Positions 35,049 to 43,575 of a stretch of 64,000 bases of DNA are shown piece by piece; the stretch's first letter is position 1; the number at the start of each line of letters is the position of its first letter. The stretch is taken from positions 1 to 64,000 of the forward strand of contig PHAA01000019.1 of assembly GCA_002840245.1 (NCBI GenBank), in the 5' to 3' direction. A program made the translations under genes and the position numbers. This DNA comes from Firmicutes bacterium HGW-Firmicutes-15. GTDB lineage: Bacteria > Bacillota > Syntrophomonadia > Syntrophomonadales > Syntrophomonadaceae. A model generated the notes under the pieces. It searched no databases and was not told the DNA's origin. It worked only from the letters and a program-made list of their open reading frames with translations.

Positions 35049-37517
35049 CTATGACACCTCCACAAAAGTAGGCGCAACAACCGCGTAACGGTCAGTTATC
35101 CGCGCCCCAAGTCTAGTATATAAACCTCCAAACTGATCTCCTGCGAGGAAGGCTCCCAGAATCGGGTAAGCTACCTGAAATTGACTTGAGTAGGTATTGC
35201 GAATAGTAATATCCACCGGGCCAATATCAACCAGTTCCTGATAGACCAAATCCTGCTCAGCTAAACCGGAAATCTGATCAGATGTAATTTGATTGGAAAA
35301 AACCACTCCCTGCCCCTCTCTTTCCCAATAGGGCTTTATGACGCAAGGTTTCTCAGGCCAATTTAAATAAGTGGGAACCACGTAACGTTGGAGCAAATCA
35401 GCCTCTTCGGGAAGATAGAAACCCTCCTGCAAAAGCTGCCAGACAATGGCTAAAAAGGCTTTGCTCTGCGGAATCAATGCCGAGGACGGGTTTATCATAT
35501 AAAGTTCCTTCAGGCCTGGAATCAAACGCTGGTGTTGCCGGTTCTCGGCCATCCAGTCCAGCGGGTAATGGCGGTATAGTGCATCCAAATGCTGTCCGTA
35601 GAGATTTATATGCCCATCCTTTAGCGACAGTCCAGAAATATCCCCCAGAATCAATTCATCAACCTGTGAACGAAGGATTTCTCCGAATAACATAAGCTGA
35701 AACCAGTCTTCTTCGGCCGAAGGGCATCCCACCAAGCCAAGGGTTTTTACTGATTTTCGGGGAGACCTGCTGAGCAGGTGTCTATATTGATTAGCCAAAA
35801 GATCAAGAAGCCCCCGGTTGGGGTCTTCGGAATTCGGACATAAGGGATGAATCAAGCTATTAAGGGCAACGGATTCTAGTCCTGCAGGGGTATCAGTATT
35901 CAATTCCAATAAACGTAGGCTTCCATGACGGTCGATGGCCCAATCAAAACGTCCCAGCAGGCTTAGCCACTCTCCTTCATCCTGCGCCACTAAGGATTGT
36001 AAACACTCTGGAATACCCAGCAGGGGAGTAAATAGAACCAGGTTGTTCTGCAAAAAAATTCGCGTCTTTACAAATACCCGTCCTAGTCCTTCGGTAGCGG
36101 CTATCACTTCATGGTATAGGGTACGCGAAATTCGGACCGGTTCCAGGATAAATGATTCCCAGTCCCCGGTGTAACTAGCCGTATAGTTGAACTGGAAAGC
36201 TGCTTGTTCGCTTATTTTATTCCATAGGCAGTGGTGTTCCGCCTCGCTTCGGGATGATATTTGCACATTTAAGGAAGGAATGGCTGTATGCCGTACCCCC
36301 ACGGGACTGAACCAGGCCATGTCATCCTGACTGAGGTAATCGGAGGACCAACGGGCACAGATCCCGGTAAACTCGCCCAGGGTAAAATATATTCCAAAAT
36401 TTCCGAACCCAATCGTATCTTCATATCGATGACCATTAAAGCTCTTTACCACTCTCCGTCTTATGGGAATGAACTCCTGCATTACGTGAGGAACGCCGCC
36501 TTGGCAGACCTCTTTCAGAGCAATTTGCCATTCATCCTTATTCATCATAGCCCCAATATGGACCCCTTCACTATAGCGGCCGAAAACGGGCTTCACTACC
36601 CAGCGTTCCTTTTTCGATTCAAGTTCTGCCATATCAACGGGGGTAAACATCCGCGTATACGGAATGGTTTCCCGTATCGATGTGCGTTCGGCATCAGTGA
36701 GAAGAGAAGATTTGTTATCGTATAAGTGCCACAGGTAAGCAAACAGGCTCTTGGCCTGAGGGACGATGGCCCTGGGGTCATTTACCATTAAGACCTTACG
36801 GCGAGCTATAAGCTCCAACAACTTGGGATAGTCATGCACTTCATTGCTGAATTCGGTTGGATATTGGCGAAGAATGATGTCCAGGGCTTGCCCGAAGGCA
36901 GTCACCCCATCGTTGGTAACGTTAAGGTTTTGGCCCCCCAGCAGCAGGGTGGAATAGCCCAGCGGCTTAATCAGGTCAAGATACAAAAAAGCCAGATGCG
37001 TTTCTTCGTAATGGTTAGGATCAACCAATATACCTACCGTTGGCAGGTGGTTTCCAGCTCCATATTCTGCCCATAGCCGGGCTAATCCCTCTCTAAACTT
37101 CTGCGCAAAGTGCTGGTTTGGATTTCCCTGTGGATTAATAAAATTAGAAACCATTATTTCCCTCTGGGCGCAGGGTTTGTCGTAATTAAACTCGGAGAAG
37201 AATATACCGCCTTCTGCTCGTTCAAAAGCATCATAACGGGCCCAGAAAAAGGGGGCCAAGTCTATCGGTAAGTGAAGAATTTGTTCGCGGAAAGGAAAAT
37301 CAGGCAATAAGAACGAAGAGTGGTCCAGAGGCTGGTGTAATATTTCCGGTACTAAACGATCTACCAGTCCAAATAGAACTCTGGACGCAGCGATCATTTT
37401 CTGAAAGACATCGGGTTCCAAGTATACCGGATGCTTAGAAAAGGCCTCCAGTTCCCGAGGGGAGCTGATCATGTAGTATTCGAAGTTCAGGTGCCGGGTT
37501 AATTCCTCTGGATTCAT
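35049..37517 (-). CDS. Tandem double glutathionylspermidine-synthase-like ATP-grasp ligase
   Basis: 822 residues made of two homologous modules. In module 1 (about 15-425) the metal motif is EFNYDKP (109-115), the ATP lysine K309 in VVKPVFGRYSEG; in module 2 (about 440-822) ELNTDTP (538-544) and K728 in VIKPYWEREGQG. Pre-ATP-grasp parts also align (YLEPDVFQKMIAASR with ILEPVRISRTLYHEVIAAT). Such enzymes form amide bonds between a carboxylate and an amine; E. coli YgiC and YjfC are single-module relatives of unresolved substrate. No CHAP amidase domain is present. Follows the secreted protein gene by two bases. Confidence 0.85.
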   Translation of the reverse strand: MNPEELTRHLNFEYYMISSPRELEAFSKHPVYLEPDVFQKMIAASRVLFGLVDRLVPEILHQPLDHSSFLLPDFPFREQILHLPIDLAPFFWARYDAFERAEGGIFFSEFNYDKPCAQREIMVSNFINPQGNPNQHFAQKFREGLARLWAEYGAGNHLPTVGILVDPNHYEETHLAFLYLDLIKPLGYSTLLLGGQNLNVTNDGVTAFGQALDIILRQYPTEFSNEVHDYPKLLELIARRKVLMVNDPRAIVPQAKSLFAYLWHLYDNKSSLLTDAERTSIRETIPYTRMFTPVDMAELESKKERWVVKPVFGRYSEGVHIGAMMNKDEWQIALKEVCQGGVPHVMQEFIPIRRRVVKSFNGHRYEDTIGFGNFGIYFTLGEFTGICARWSSDYLSQDDMAWFSPVGVRHTAIPSLNVQISSRSEAEHHCLWNKISEQAAFQFNYTASYTGDWESFILEPVRISRTLYHEVIAATEGLGRVFVKTRIFLQNNLVLFTPLLGIPECLQSLVAQDEGEWLSLLGRFDWAIDRHGSLRLLELNTDTPAGLESVALNSLIHPLCPNSEDPNRGLLDLLANQYRHLLSRSPRKSVKTLGLVGCPSAEEDWFQLMLFGEILRSQVDELILGDISGLSLKDGHINLYGQHLDALYRHYPLDWMAENRQHQRLIPGLKELYMINPSSALIPQSKAFLAIVWQLLQEGFYLPEEADLLQRYVVPTYLNWPEKPCVIKPYWEREGQGVVFSNQITSDQISGLAEQDLVYQELVDIGPVDITIRNTYSSQFQVAYPILGAFLAGDQFGGLYTRLGARITDRYAVVAPTFVEVS

Positions 37518-37519
37518 AT

Positions 37520-37906
37520 CTAACTCCCAACATGTCCTCGTGAAATATTATAGCCTCCCACGCGTTTAACACTGGTCGGGGTCGACCAGGTAGCGCGCCC
37601 AAAGGAGTTGCCAATATAACTGAAGGGCCGGTAATAATAACCGTAACCGGGGCCATAAGAGCTATAGCTCTGTTCTGCATCAGTTTCCCATTCGCCCTCA
37701 TCCTGTCCCGCTTCTTTTTCTTGTACCAGTACCATGTCCTTTTTAGTATTCTGGGAGTCTGCAGCTGCAGTAGTTGCACACAATCCAAAGCCAGAAAAGG
37801 CCAGGCTAATGGCTAAGCTGATGGCCAGGGCTTTATTTTCGGGCAGTAGTTTTTTAATTAGAGTGGTTGATTTCTTTTGGCTGGTCGTATTTGTATTTTT
37901 AGCCAT
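37520..37906 (-). CDS. Small secreted Gly/Tyr-rich protein, candidate substrate
   Basis: 128 residues. A basic N-terminus and hydrophobic stretch (ALAISLAISLAFSGFGL) ending ATTAAA-D make a Sec signal peptide. The mature part is acidic first (QEKEAGQDEGEWETDAEQ) then Tyr/Gly-rich (SSYGPGYGYYYRPFSYIG) and ends VKRVGGYNISRGHVGS. ATG 37906 is 7 bases after AAGGGG. The ATP-grasp gene starts two bases after its stop. The E. coli YgiB/YjfM (DUF1190) proteins hold the same position next to YgiC/YjfC, so this may be the modified target; no direct evidence. Confidence 0.65.
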   Translation of the reverse strand: MAKNTNTTSQKKSTTLIKKLLPENKALAISLAISLAFSGFGLCATTAAADSQNTKKDMVLVQEKEAGQDEGEWETDAEQSYSSYGPGYGYYYRPFSYIGNSFGRATWSTPTSVKRVGGYNISRGHVGS

Positions 37907-37960
37907 ATTCATTCCCCTTGTTATTAAGTATATAGATAACAGCGCTCAAGCTAAATGGGC

Positions 37961-38602
37961 TTAAAGTAGTTCGGATTCTTCCACCTGGATCATGTTTTCT
38001 CGTAAAAATTGCAGGTAGGCCGCAACATCCTCCTTGGCTTCACCTTTACGATACAGCGTTACCCGGGCATATCCCAAAGCCTTTAACATATCCAGGCTGG
38101 GCAGGTCATCCGCGGTTAACTCATACTGGTTGTTGAACCTGCGCCGTAATAAGCGCGGGCTGACCTTAGCTAAATAACGTTGATTATCCATAATAAGCAC
38201 ATAACCCTGCGGTTCCACCGGGTTTAACAGAAGGCCGTAAGCTATTAGGGCGTTGACATAACGGTCTCCTCCCACTAATCCGTGGGTATGCAAAGGACTC
38301 ACGTAGGTCAGAATCGGTTTTAGCCGTAAACGGTTCTGTAATAAAAAACCTAGACGCATTCCCTCAACAGCAGGGATATCAAATAGAACTAGATGATCCC
38401 GCTCAAGCTGTTCCAATTGAGGCAGGAGATACTTATATAAGGTGCTGGCATTGACTGACACTCGTCGCAGAGCAAAATCGCGATAGTGCTTTAAGGAAAC
38501 AAAATTGGTTTTGCGAACAAAACAGGCAAAGGGACCGGCTCCCTGCATCCAACGTGAATAAACATCAGACAGATCAATCTGCAACAAACTAGTTGCTGTC
38601 AT
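37961..38602 (-). CDS. Unknown 213-residue protein of the ATP-grasp operon
   Basis: 213 residues, soluble, no signal peptide. The centre reads like alternating strands and helices (HLVLFDIPAVEGMRLGFLLQ, LKPILTYVSPLHTHGLVGG, GYVLIMDNQRYLAKVS), possibly a Rossmann-like fold, with a basic patch PRLLRRRFNNQY. I do not recognise the family. The ATG lies 4 bases after the stop of the 58-residue gene with only a weak ribosome binding site, so it likely depends on coupling. Confidence 0.6.
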   Translation of the reverse strand: MTATSLLQIDLSDVYSRWMQGAGPFACFVRKTNFVSLKHYRDFALRRVSVNASTLYKYLLPQLEQLERDHLVLFDIPAVEGMRLGFLLQNRLRLKPILTYVSPLHTHGLVGGDRYVNALIAYGLLLNPVEPQGYVLIMDNQRYLAKVSPRLLRRRFNNQYELTADDLPSLDMLKALGYARVTLYRKGEAKEDVAAYLQFLRENMIQVEESELL

Positions 38603-38606
38603 GCAG

Positions 38607-38783
38607 TTAGCTACTGCTTTCCACCAGGCAGAATACCTGATTTATATTCATAAACTGTCGGTTTCCATTTTGATCCTGTATGGTGGCGATCCCGCTTTCT
38701 ACTTTCAACAGACTTCCATCCAAAACGTAGTCTGTTGACTGTTCGTTCCAGTCATCAATGGTTCTATATATATAGATCTTCAT
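38607..38783 (-). CDS. 58-residue protein of the ATP-grasp operon
   Basis: A short gene, easily missed: begins MKIYIYRTIDDWNEQSTDYV and ends FMNINQVFCLVESSS. The ribosome binding site is excellent (TAAGGAGGT, 9 bases upstream) and it fits exactly between the DUF350 gene and the 213-residue gene with 15- and 4-base gaps, so I regard it as real. It has one cysteine and no membrane segment; possibly a small beta-sheet protein. Function unknown. Confidence 0.7.
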   Translation of the reverse strand: MKIYIYRTIDDWNEQSTDYVLDGSLLKVESGIATIQDQNGNRQFMNINQVFCLVESSS

Positions 38784-38798
38784 GTTGTTGTTACCTCC

Positions 38799-39227
38799 TT
38801 AGCTGATGCTGGCTCCGACGATGTAGGAAATGGCCATGAAAACGGAAAAGACCATAATCCCTACGGAACGATTGTCTTTGCTAAGCTCTTCATCTACCCT
38901 AAACTGCGGGGTGAGCTTATCAAATAGCCACCAGCCCACAATCATGCCGAGAATGCCAAGTCCGCCCCAGGTCAGTACACCAATGGTGGTGTTATTGGAT
39001 AGAATGGCAAAACGCATGACGTTAGATAAACTTAGAATCAGGCCACCCGTGGCTAATCCCACTGCTACATTACCCCGCTTGATTTCATCCAAGTCGTTGT
39101 ATTGGGTAAGAATAGAAAAAATTAAAAGTCCTGCTCCCACTACGAGAATGCCGATTAGATAGCTTATACCAGTGGCTAAATAGGCATTCATTCCTGAAAA
39201 GTTGGTTAACATACCGAAGGTGCTCAT
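38799..39227 (-). CDS. DUF350 membrane protein
   Basis: 142 residues, four membrane helices (AYLATGISYLIGILVVGAG; GNVAVGLATGGLILSLSN; IGVLTWGGLGILGMIVGWW; VGIMVFSVFMAISYIVGA). The conserved GNVAVGLATGG segment marks DUF350, the family of E. coli YjfL, repeatedly found beside glutathionylspermidine-synthase-like ATP-grasp genes. ATG 39227 follows GGGAG; the open frame runs 43 codons further and would add another hydrophobic stretch, but no ribosome binding site precedes its TTG. Confidence 0.82.
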   Translation of the reverse strand: MSTFGMLTNFSGMNAYLATGISYLIGILVVGAGLLIFSILTQYNDLDEIKRGNVAVGLATGGLILSLSNVMRFAILSNNTTIGVLTWGGLGILGMIVGWWLFDKLTPQFRVDEELSKDNRSVGIMVFSVFMAISYIVGASIS

Positions 39228-39374
39228 CTCAACAACTCCCGTTAGCAAAATTACTATGAATATTATAACTCTTTGGGCGTTAACTAAAAAGTGCTTATAT
39301 TTGGAGGCAATAGTCTGTAGGTCCTTGCCTGCTGTTAACTGCCCAGCAGGGTACAAGCGGATACGTTTTTAGAA

Positions 39375-39596
39375 CTATTCGTTGCCATCTTTCCTATGCT
39401 GAAGTAATGATATTAAGCTATCCAGCCTATTCAGTACTTGCTTCCGAAAGTCGTTTTTTTGCTTAAGGTACCGAAATATAAGCACCACAATAACAATGAT
39501 TATTGCTAGATTTACCAACGACCAAGATAAAACATAGAAATTCCCAAACACAGGGGGATTCCCCATAGGAGCTTGGATAGGGATAGAAGTATTCAT
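39375..39596 (-). CDS. 73-residue single-helix membrane peptide, first gene of the operon
   Basis: A short proline-containing N-terminus (IPIQAPMGNPPVFGNFYVLS), one strong membrane helix (LVNLAIIIVIVVLIFRYL) and a charged, leucine-spaced tail (VLNRLDSLISLLQHRKDGNE) that could form a coiled coil in the cytoplasm. ATG 39596 is 8 bases after AGGAGG; a GTG three codons earlier lies inside that site. A TATAAT on the minus strand (39646-39651) could be the operon's -10 box, but no clear -35 is seen. Confidence 0.65.
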   Translation of the reverse strand: MNTSIPIQAPMGNPPVFGNFYVLSWSLVNLAIIIVIVVLIFRYLKQKNDFRKQVLNRLDSLISLLQHRKDGNE

Positions 39597-39793
39597 ATTA
39601 GTCACCTCCTAATACTTTGCGACAATTAAACGTCCCATATACCATATTATACCTAAAAAGTATATTAAGGGCTTACTATTAAGCGTTATAATAAGAAATA
39701 TGTAATTATCGCTGTGGTAATGCAAGATACATACTACAGGCCAAGTGTCTAAATTTGATGAAATAAGAGTGAATAAATATTTGAGGAGGATGG

Positions 39794-39826
39794 ATAGTGC
39801 AATGTATTGAAAGTGTATTGCACTAT
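39794..39826 (-). terminator. Hairpin just after the serpin stop codon
   Basis: ATAGTGCAAT (39794-39803) and ATTGCACTAT (39817-39826) form a perfect 10-bp stem, 6 bases past the serpin stop on the minus strand. No T run, so termination is uncertain; it may protect the 3' end. Confidence 0.5.
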
Positions 39827-39832
39827 TATGCT

Positions 39833-41116
39833 CTAACTTTGAGGATTTTCCATCGTGCCTAAGAATAAAGGTAGATTTGTATTGGTATCAACAATTGCAT
39901 ATACAAATGGTCGATTGAAAACAATATTTTGAATTGTCCCGTATATACCTGTCGCTTTCACAACAACATCTGTTACCGCGCTTGCTTCGGTTCCTAACTC
40001 ATCAAATTGCAAAAAGGTTTTGTGCTTAACGGATGAGATTATTAATTTTTCGTCGGAGTTCCCCATTTTTGAGAAATCCGCTCTAATTTCATCAAAAGCA
40101 ATCCCCAAACCCATGTTTTTAAGGGTATCCTTTAATTCAAAATTACCGGAAGTTTTGAATTTGGGAATTGTAACCGCAATATGAGTATTTCTTTTTTGGC
40201 TGATCAATTCCGGAATTGTTCTTTCATCTAATATTTTTATATATTCATCCAACTTAATTCCTTCGTTAGGTAATATAGCAAGAAATGCAAAACGTCCATC
40301 ATCATATGGAAGCAGAACAGCAGATGCGCTTGGGCCGCTTATATAATCTAATTGGTCAGTAAGATGCATAAACATGGTGGTTTGAGTCTTGCTGTTGCTA
40401 AGATAAAAGTTTCCTTGGCTGGCCTTCTGCTCCATGTCAAACGGCGTTTTCCATTTGGCGTTGAAGTAAATGGTGTTAATAAGGTGCATCACCTCATCCG
40501 GATTTATTTCATCAATAATTTTATCAATTTTACCATTTGTGTTATTCCTTACCCAATCGTTGATTACATCCGCAGAAGCTTTATCGTTAAAATTTAAATT
40601 CCTGGCTCCGGCGCCAAAGTAATCAGCGTTGTTTTGTAGAAATTCGGCTTTAGGGGTAAAATCATTACGGAACCATATGGAGTTGGTAATATTTAGGGCA
40701 GTTCTTCCCCTCTCTTCAGTAAGCTCATCAGAATAACCTTTATACGCTTTATTAAGTTCGTCCAGGGTCAGGCCGTATTTTCCCAGACATGTTATAAAAG
40801 AATTTAGGGTTTCACCGCTGGTCCCATTGGCGGTCATTCCTAAGGCCAGAAATACCGATGCAGGCGATATAAGCGAATTTTCATCCTTTTTAATTGAATT
40901 CTTAAATAATTCAATTGAGAAATGTTGCGTGGAACTAATAAATCTATCTGTTATAGCATTGGAAACATTAACGATATTGGGCTTGATTCCTGCCATTAAA
41001 TCCTGCGCTATGGCTGTTTCATTTTTATTAAATGACAGAGAGGAATAAAACAGGGTTAAGGCCAATATAACCACGATTGCAGTTGTTATAGTTAAATATT
41101 TTCTCTTGTTTCCCAC
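39833..41116 (-). CDS. Serpin-family protease inhibitor, secreted or membrane-anchored
   Basis: 427 residues: one N-terminal hydrophobic segment (LTITTAIVVILALTLFYSSL), then a full serpin fold (about 65-427): SLISPASVFLALGMTANGTSG, LINTIYFNAKWKTPF, the hinge ELGTEASAVTD (373-383) and the C-terminal FNRPFVYAIVD, FLGTMENP. A small-residue hinge means it is probably inhibitory; counting from the hinge puts the bait residue near T389, but loop length is uncertain. Serpins trap serine or cysteine proteases; the target is unknown. Rare but known in anaerobic bacteria. GTG start. Confidence 0.92.
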   Translation of the reverse strand: MGNKRKYLTITTAIVVILALTLFYSSLSFNKNETAIAQDLMAGIKPNIVNVSNAITDRFISSTQHFSIELFKNSIKKDENSLISPASVFLALGMTANGTSGETLNSFITCLGKYGLTLDELNKAYKGYSDELTEERGRTALNITNSIWFRNDFTPKAEFLQNNADYFGAGARNLNFNDKASADVINDWVRNNTNGKIDKIIDEINPDEVMHLINTIYFNAKWKTPFDMEQKASQGNFYLSNSKTQTTMFMHLTDQLDYISGPSASAVLLPYDDGRFAFLAILPNEGIKLDEYIKILDERTIPELISQKRNTHIAVTIPKFKTSGNFELKDTLKNMGLGIAFDEIRADFSKMGNSDEKLIISSVKHKTFLQFDELGTEASAVTDVVVKATGIYGTIQNIVFNRPFVYAIVDTNTNLPLFLGTMENPQS

Positions 41117-41499
41117 ATCATCACATCCTTTGCCAATAATACGGTAGAAATCTTAGAAGATTTCATTTTCATTAAAATACCCGAAATTTATTTTTAGATT
41201 TAAGGAACTGACCAAGTCGTCTTTAAAAATGGGAAAAGGTGATACCGCATATCTTCTCCTAAAAAAGCAAGTGGGGGATTCTAATGATTGGCCCCTTGTT
41301 TAGTAATGCTGTTAAAGAAAGTTCTGTATATGGAATATAATACCTTTAACACGAACTGCATTTCAAGAATTAATTACTGCACAGATTGTAAAACTTCGCA
41401 GCAAGCAAGAGATAATTTCTTGAAAGACCTATCGTGTCATGATATTATAATTATACATATTAATGCATATTAATGCATTGGCAGATTGGGGGGAAGGAC
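41117..41499. other. Intergenic region before the transglutaminase-like gene, no gene seen
   Basis: This 383-base stretch separates the divergent serpin and transglutaminase-like genes. It is AT-rich and contains only short frames without ribosome binding sites. It should hold promoters for both directions; a TATAAT-like box is near 41337 on the plus strand, but no paired -35 is convincing. Confidence 0.4.
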
Positions 41500-42108
41500 A
41501 TGAGATTGGTTTGTGAATCTAATGATCTTGAGGATTATTTACTTGAGTTGGATGTGGTTGATTACAGCCACCCGTTAATTATTAAAAAGGTAAATGAACT
41601 ATTCGCTTGTTCATTTGATGAAATAGAAACAGCAAAAATTGCGTTTGAATTTGTACGGGATAGTATTTCCCATTCATGCGATATACAAAGCTCTCGGGTT
41701 ACATGCAAAGCATCAGAAGTGCTTTATTTTAAAGAAGGTATCTGCTATGCAAAGTCGAACTTGCTGGCTGCTATTTTGAGAAGCAAGTGTATCCCTACAG
41801 GTTTTTGTTATCAACTGCTTACCAAGGGTGATACACCTGATTCAGGTTATTGCATACATGCGTTAAATGCTGTCTATCTTAAGTCGCTAGAACGTTGGAT
41901 AAGATTGGATTGCCGTGGAAATAAAACTGGCGTCGATGCTCAGTTTTCTATTTATGAAGAGAAATTAGCCTTTCCTATAAGAAAGCATTATGATGAAAAA
42001 GATTACCCAATTATTTATAAGAATCCAAACCCTATAACAATATCTACATTAACGCAGAATTATGATTGTATTAAGATGTGCGAGAATTGTTTGCCTACGC
42101 AATTGTGA
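41500..42108 (+). CDS. Transglutaminase-like protein
   Basis: 202 residues with a papain-like transglutaminase core: catalytic Cys in KEGICYAKSNLLAAILR (near 86), His in YCIHALNAVYL (near 126) and Asp in WIRLDCRGN (near 140). In bacteria such domains act as proteases or peptide-modifying enzymes more often than cross-linkers. No signal peptide, so cytoplasmic. ATG 41500 follows GGGGGAAGG. Stands alone; substrate unknown. Confidence 0.85.
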   Translation: MRLVCESNDLEDYLLELDVVDYSHPLIIKKVNELFACSFDEIETAKIAFEFVRDSISHSCDIQSSRVTCKASEVLYFKEGICYAKSNLLAAILRSKCIPTGFCYQLLTKGDTPDSGYCIHALNAVYLKSLERWIRLDCRGNKTGVDAQFSIYEEKLAFPIRKHYDEKDYPIIYKNPNPITISTLTQNYDCIKMCENCLPTQL

Positions 42109-42202
42109 TATTTTAGGCCGCACTTCTATTTCAAAGACTGATACCAAATCAAAAGGTTAGGCAGATAAAATATTTATAACATTATCTGAGAGGTGAATTA
42201 CT

Positions 42203-43495
42203 GTGGAAAAGTTACTAATCAAGAATGGGTCAATTCTTACCATGTCTACTCAGGAGCCTAGTATCTTTAAGGGCGATATTTTAGTCGAAGATAACAGGAT
42301 AGCTCAAATTGGCAGGGATTTCTCCACAGATGAGATTGACACAGTTATAAACGCTGAGGGTAAAGTGGTTATGCCGGGTCTGATAAACTGTCATAATCAT
42401 GCAGCGATGGTTTTGTTAAGAGGATATTGCGACGACTTGAGACTAATGGAGTGGTTAAAAGAAAAAATATGGCCAGCGGAAGACCGCTTAAATGGTGATG
42501 ATATATATTGGGGTACAATGTTGGCTTCAGCAGAAATGATAAAATCAGGTACAACAACATTTGCTGATATGTATTTTTTTATGGATGAGGTGGCAATGGC
42601 TGTTCAGGATTCGGGAATCAGAGCTGCTTTATGCCAAGGATTGCTGTTTAACGATGATAATGGGGATAAACGGATAAAGGCCACCCAAAGACTGTTTGAT
42701 AATTGGAGAGGTAAAGCTGCAGGTCGAATTACAACTATGGTTGGGCCCCATGCTCCATATACCTGTCCCCCAGATAAATTTAAACTTGTAATGGAATTGG
42801 CTAAGGATTTAGATAGTGGTATTCATATTCATTTGGCTGAAACAACTGAAGAAGTGAATCAAATGTTTAGTGAATATGGAAAATCGCCAACAAAATATTT
42901 GGCTGATTTAGGCCTATTTGAGTCACATCATGTTCTAATTGCTCATGCAGTTAACCTTTCCCGAAATGATATTAATATTTTACGAGATTTAAAAGGAGGC
43001 ATTTCTCATAATCCAGTTAGTAATCTGAAGTTAGGGTGTGGAATCGCACCTGTTAAAGAATTGCGTGATTTGGGAATTGCAGTAGGGCTAGGAACAGACG
43101 GTGCCGGCAGTGCTTCAACACTTGACATGTTTGAAGAAATTAAAGCTGCAGCTTGGCTGCAAAAAAACAGATTCTTTGATCCTACCGTAATTACTGCGTA
43201 TGACGTGCTGCAAATGGCAACAATTGAAGGGGCTAAAGCATTAGGATTGGACAAGGAAATTGGTACACTTGAGCAGGGCAAGAGGGCAGATATCATCATA
43301 ATGGATATCCAGAAGCCCCACCTTTATCCCCAGAATGATATTTGTGCTTTATTAGCTTATTCAGCCAACGGATCAGATGTGGATACAACAATCATAAACG
43401 GAAAAGTATTAATGCAAAATAGAGTATTACTATCTATTACAGAAGAGGAAGTGTTGCACAAAGCGCAGCAGATTGCAATGAAAATCCTAAGGTAA
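42203..43495 (+). CDS. mtaD: Amidohydrolase: 5-methylthioadenosine/S-adenosylhomocysteine deaminase-like
   Basis: 430 residues, cytosolic metal hydrolase of the TrzA/AtzA group. Metal ligands: HNH in GLINCHNHAAMVLLRG (near 63-65), His in GIHIHLAETTEE, His in ISHNPVSNLKLG and Asp in GLGTDGAGSAS. Residues in VGPHAPYTCPPD are typical of MtaD, which deaminates methylthioadenosine or S-adenosylhomocysteine to inosine forms. GTG start after GAGAGG. Guanine deaminase or other cyclic-amidine substrates remain possible. Confidence 0.85.
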   Translation: MEKLLIKNGSILTMSTQEPSIFKGDILVEDNRIAQIGRDFSTDEIDTVINAEGKVVMPGLINCHNHAAMVLLRGYCDDLRLMEWLKEKIWPAEDRLNGDDIYWGTMLASAEMIKSGTTTFADMYFFMDEVAMAVQDSGIRAALCQGLLFNDDNGDKRIKATQRLFDNWRGKAAGRITTMVGPHAPYTCPPDKFKLVMELAKDLDSGIHIHLAETTEEVNQMFSEYGKSPTKYLADLGLFESHHVLIAHAVNLSRNDINILRDLKGGISHNPVSNLKLGCGIAPVKELRDLGIAVGLGTDGAGSASTLDMFEEIKAAAWLQKNRFFDPTVITAYDVLQMATIEGAKALGLDKEIGTLEQGKRADIIIMDIQKPHLYPQNDICALLAYSANGSDVDTTIINGKVLMQNRVLLSITEEEVLHKAQQIAMKILR

Positions 43496-43575
43496 CATAT
43501 TTTTGGCAGATATAATTAATGCGCCATAATATAGTTCATCATCTTTATGGCAGCCAAAGACCCAAAAAACATAAA

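Noticed and set aside
36288-36725. Open frame of 145 codons opposite the ATP-grasp gene
   Set aside because: No ribosome binding site and no coherent protein pattern; the ATP-grasp frame on the other strand has clear motifs throughout.
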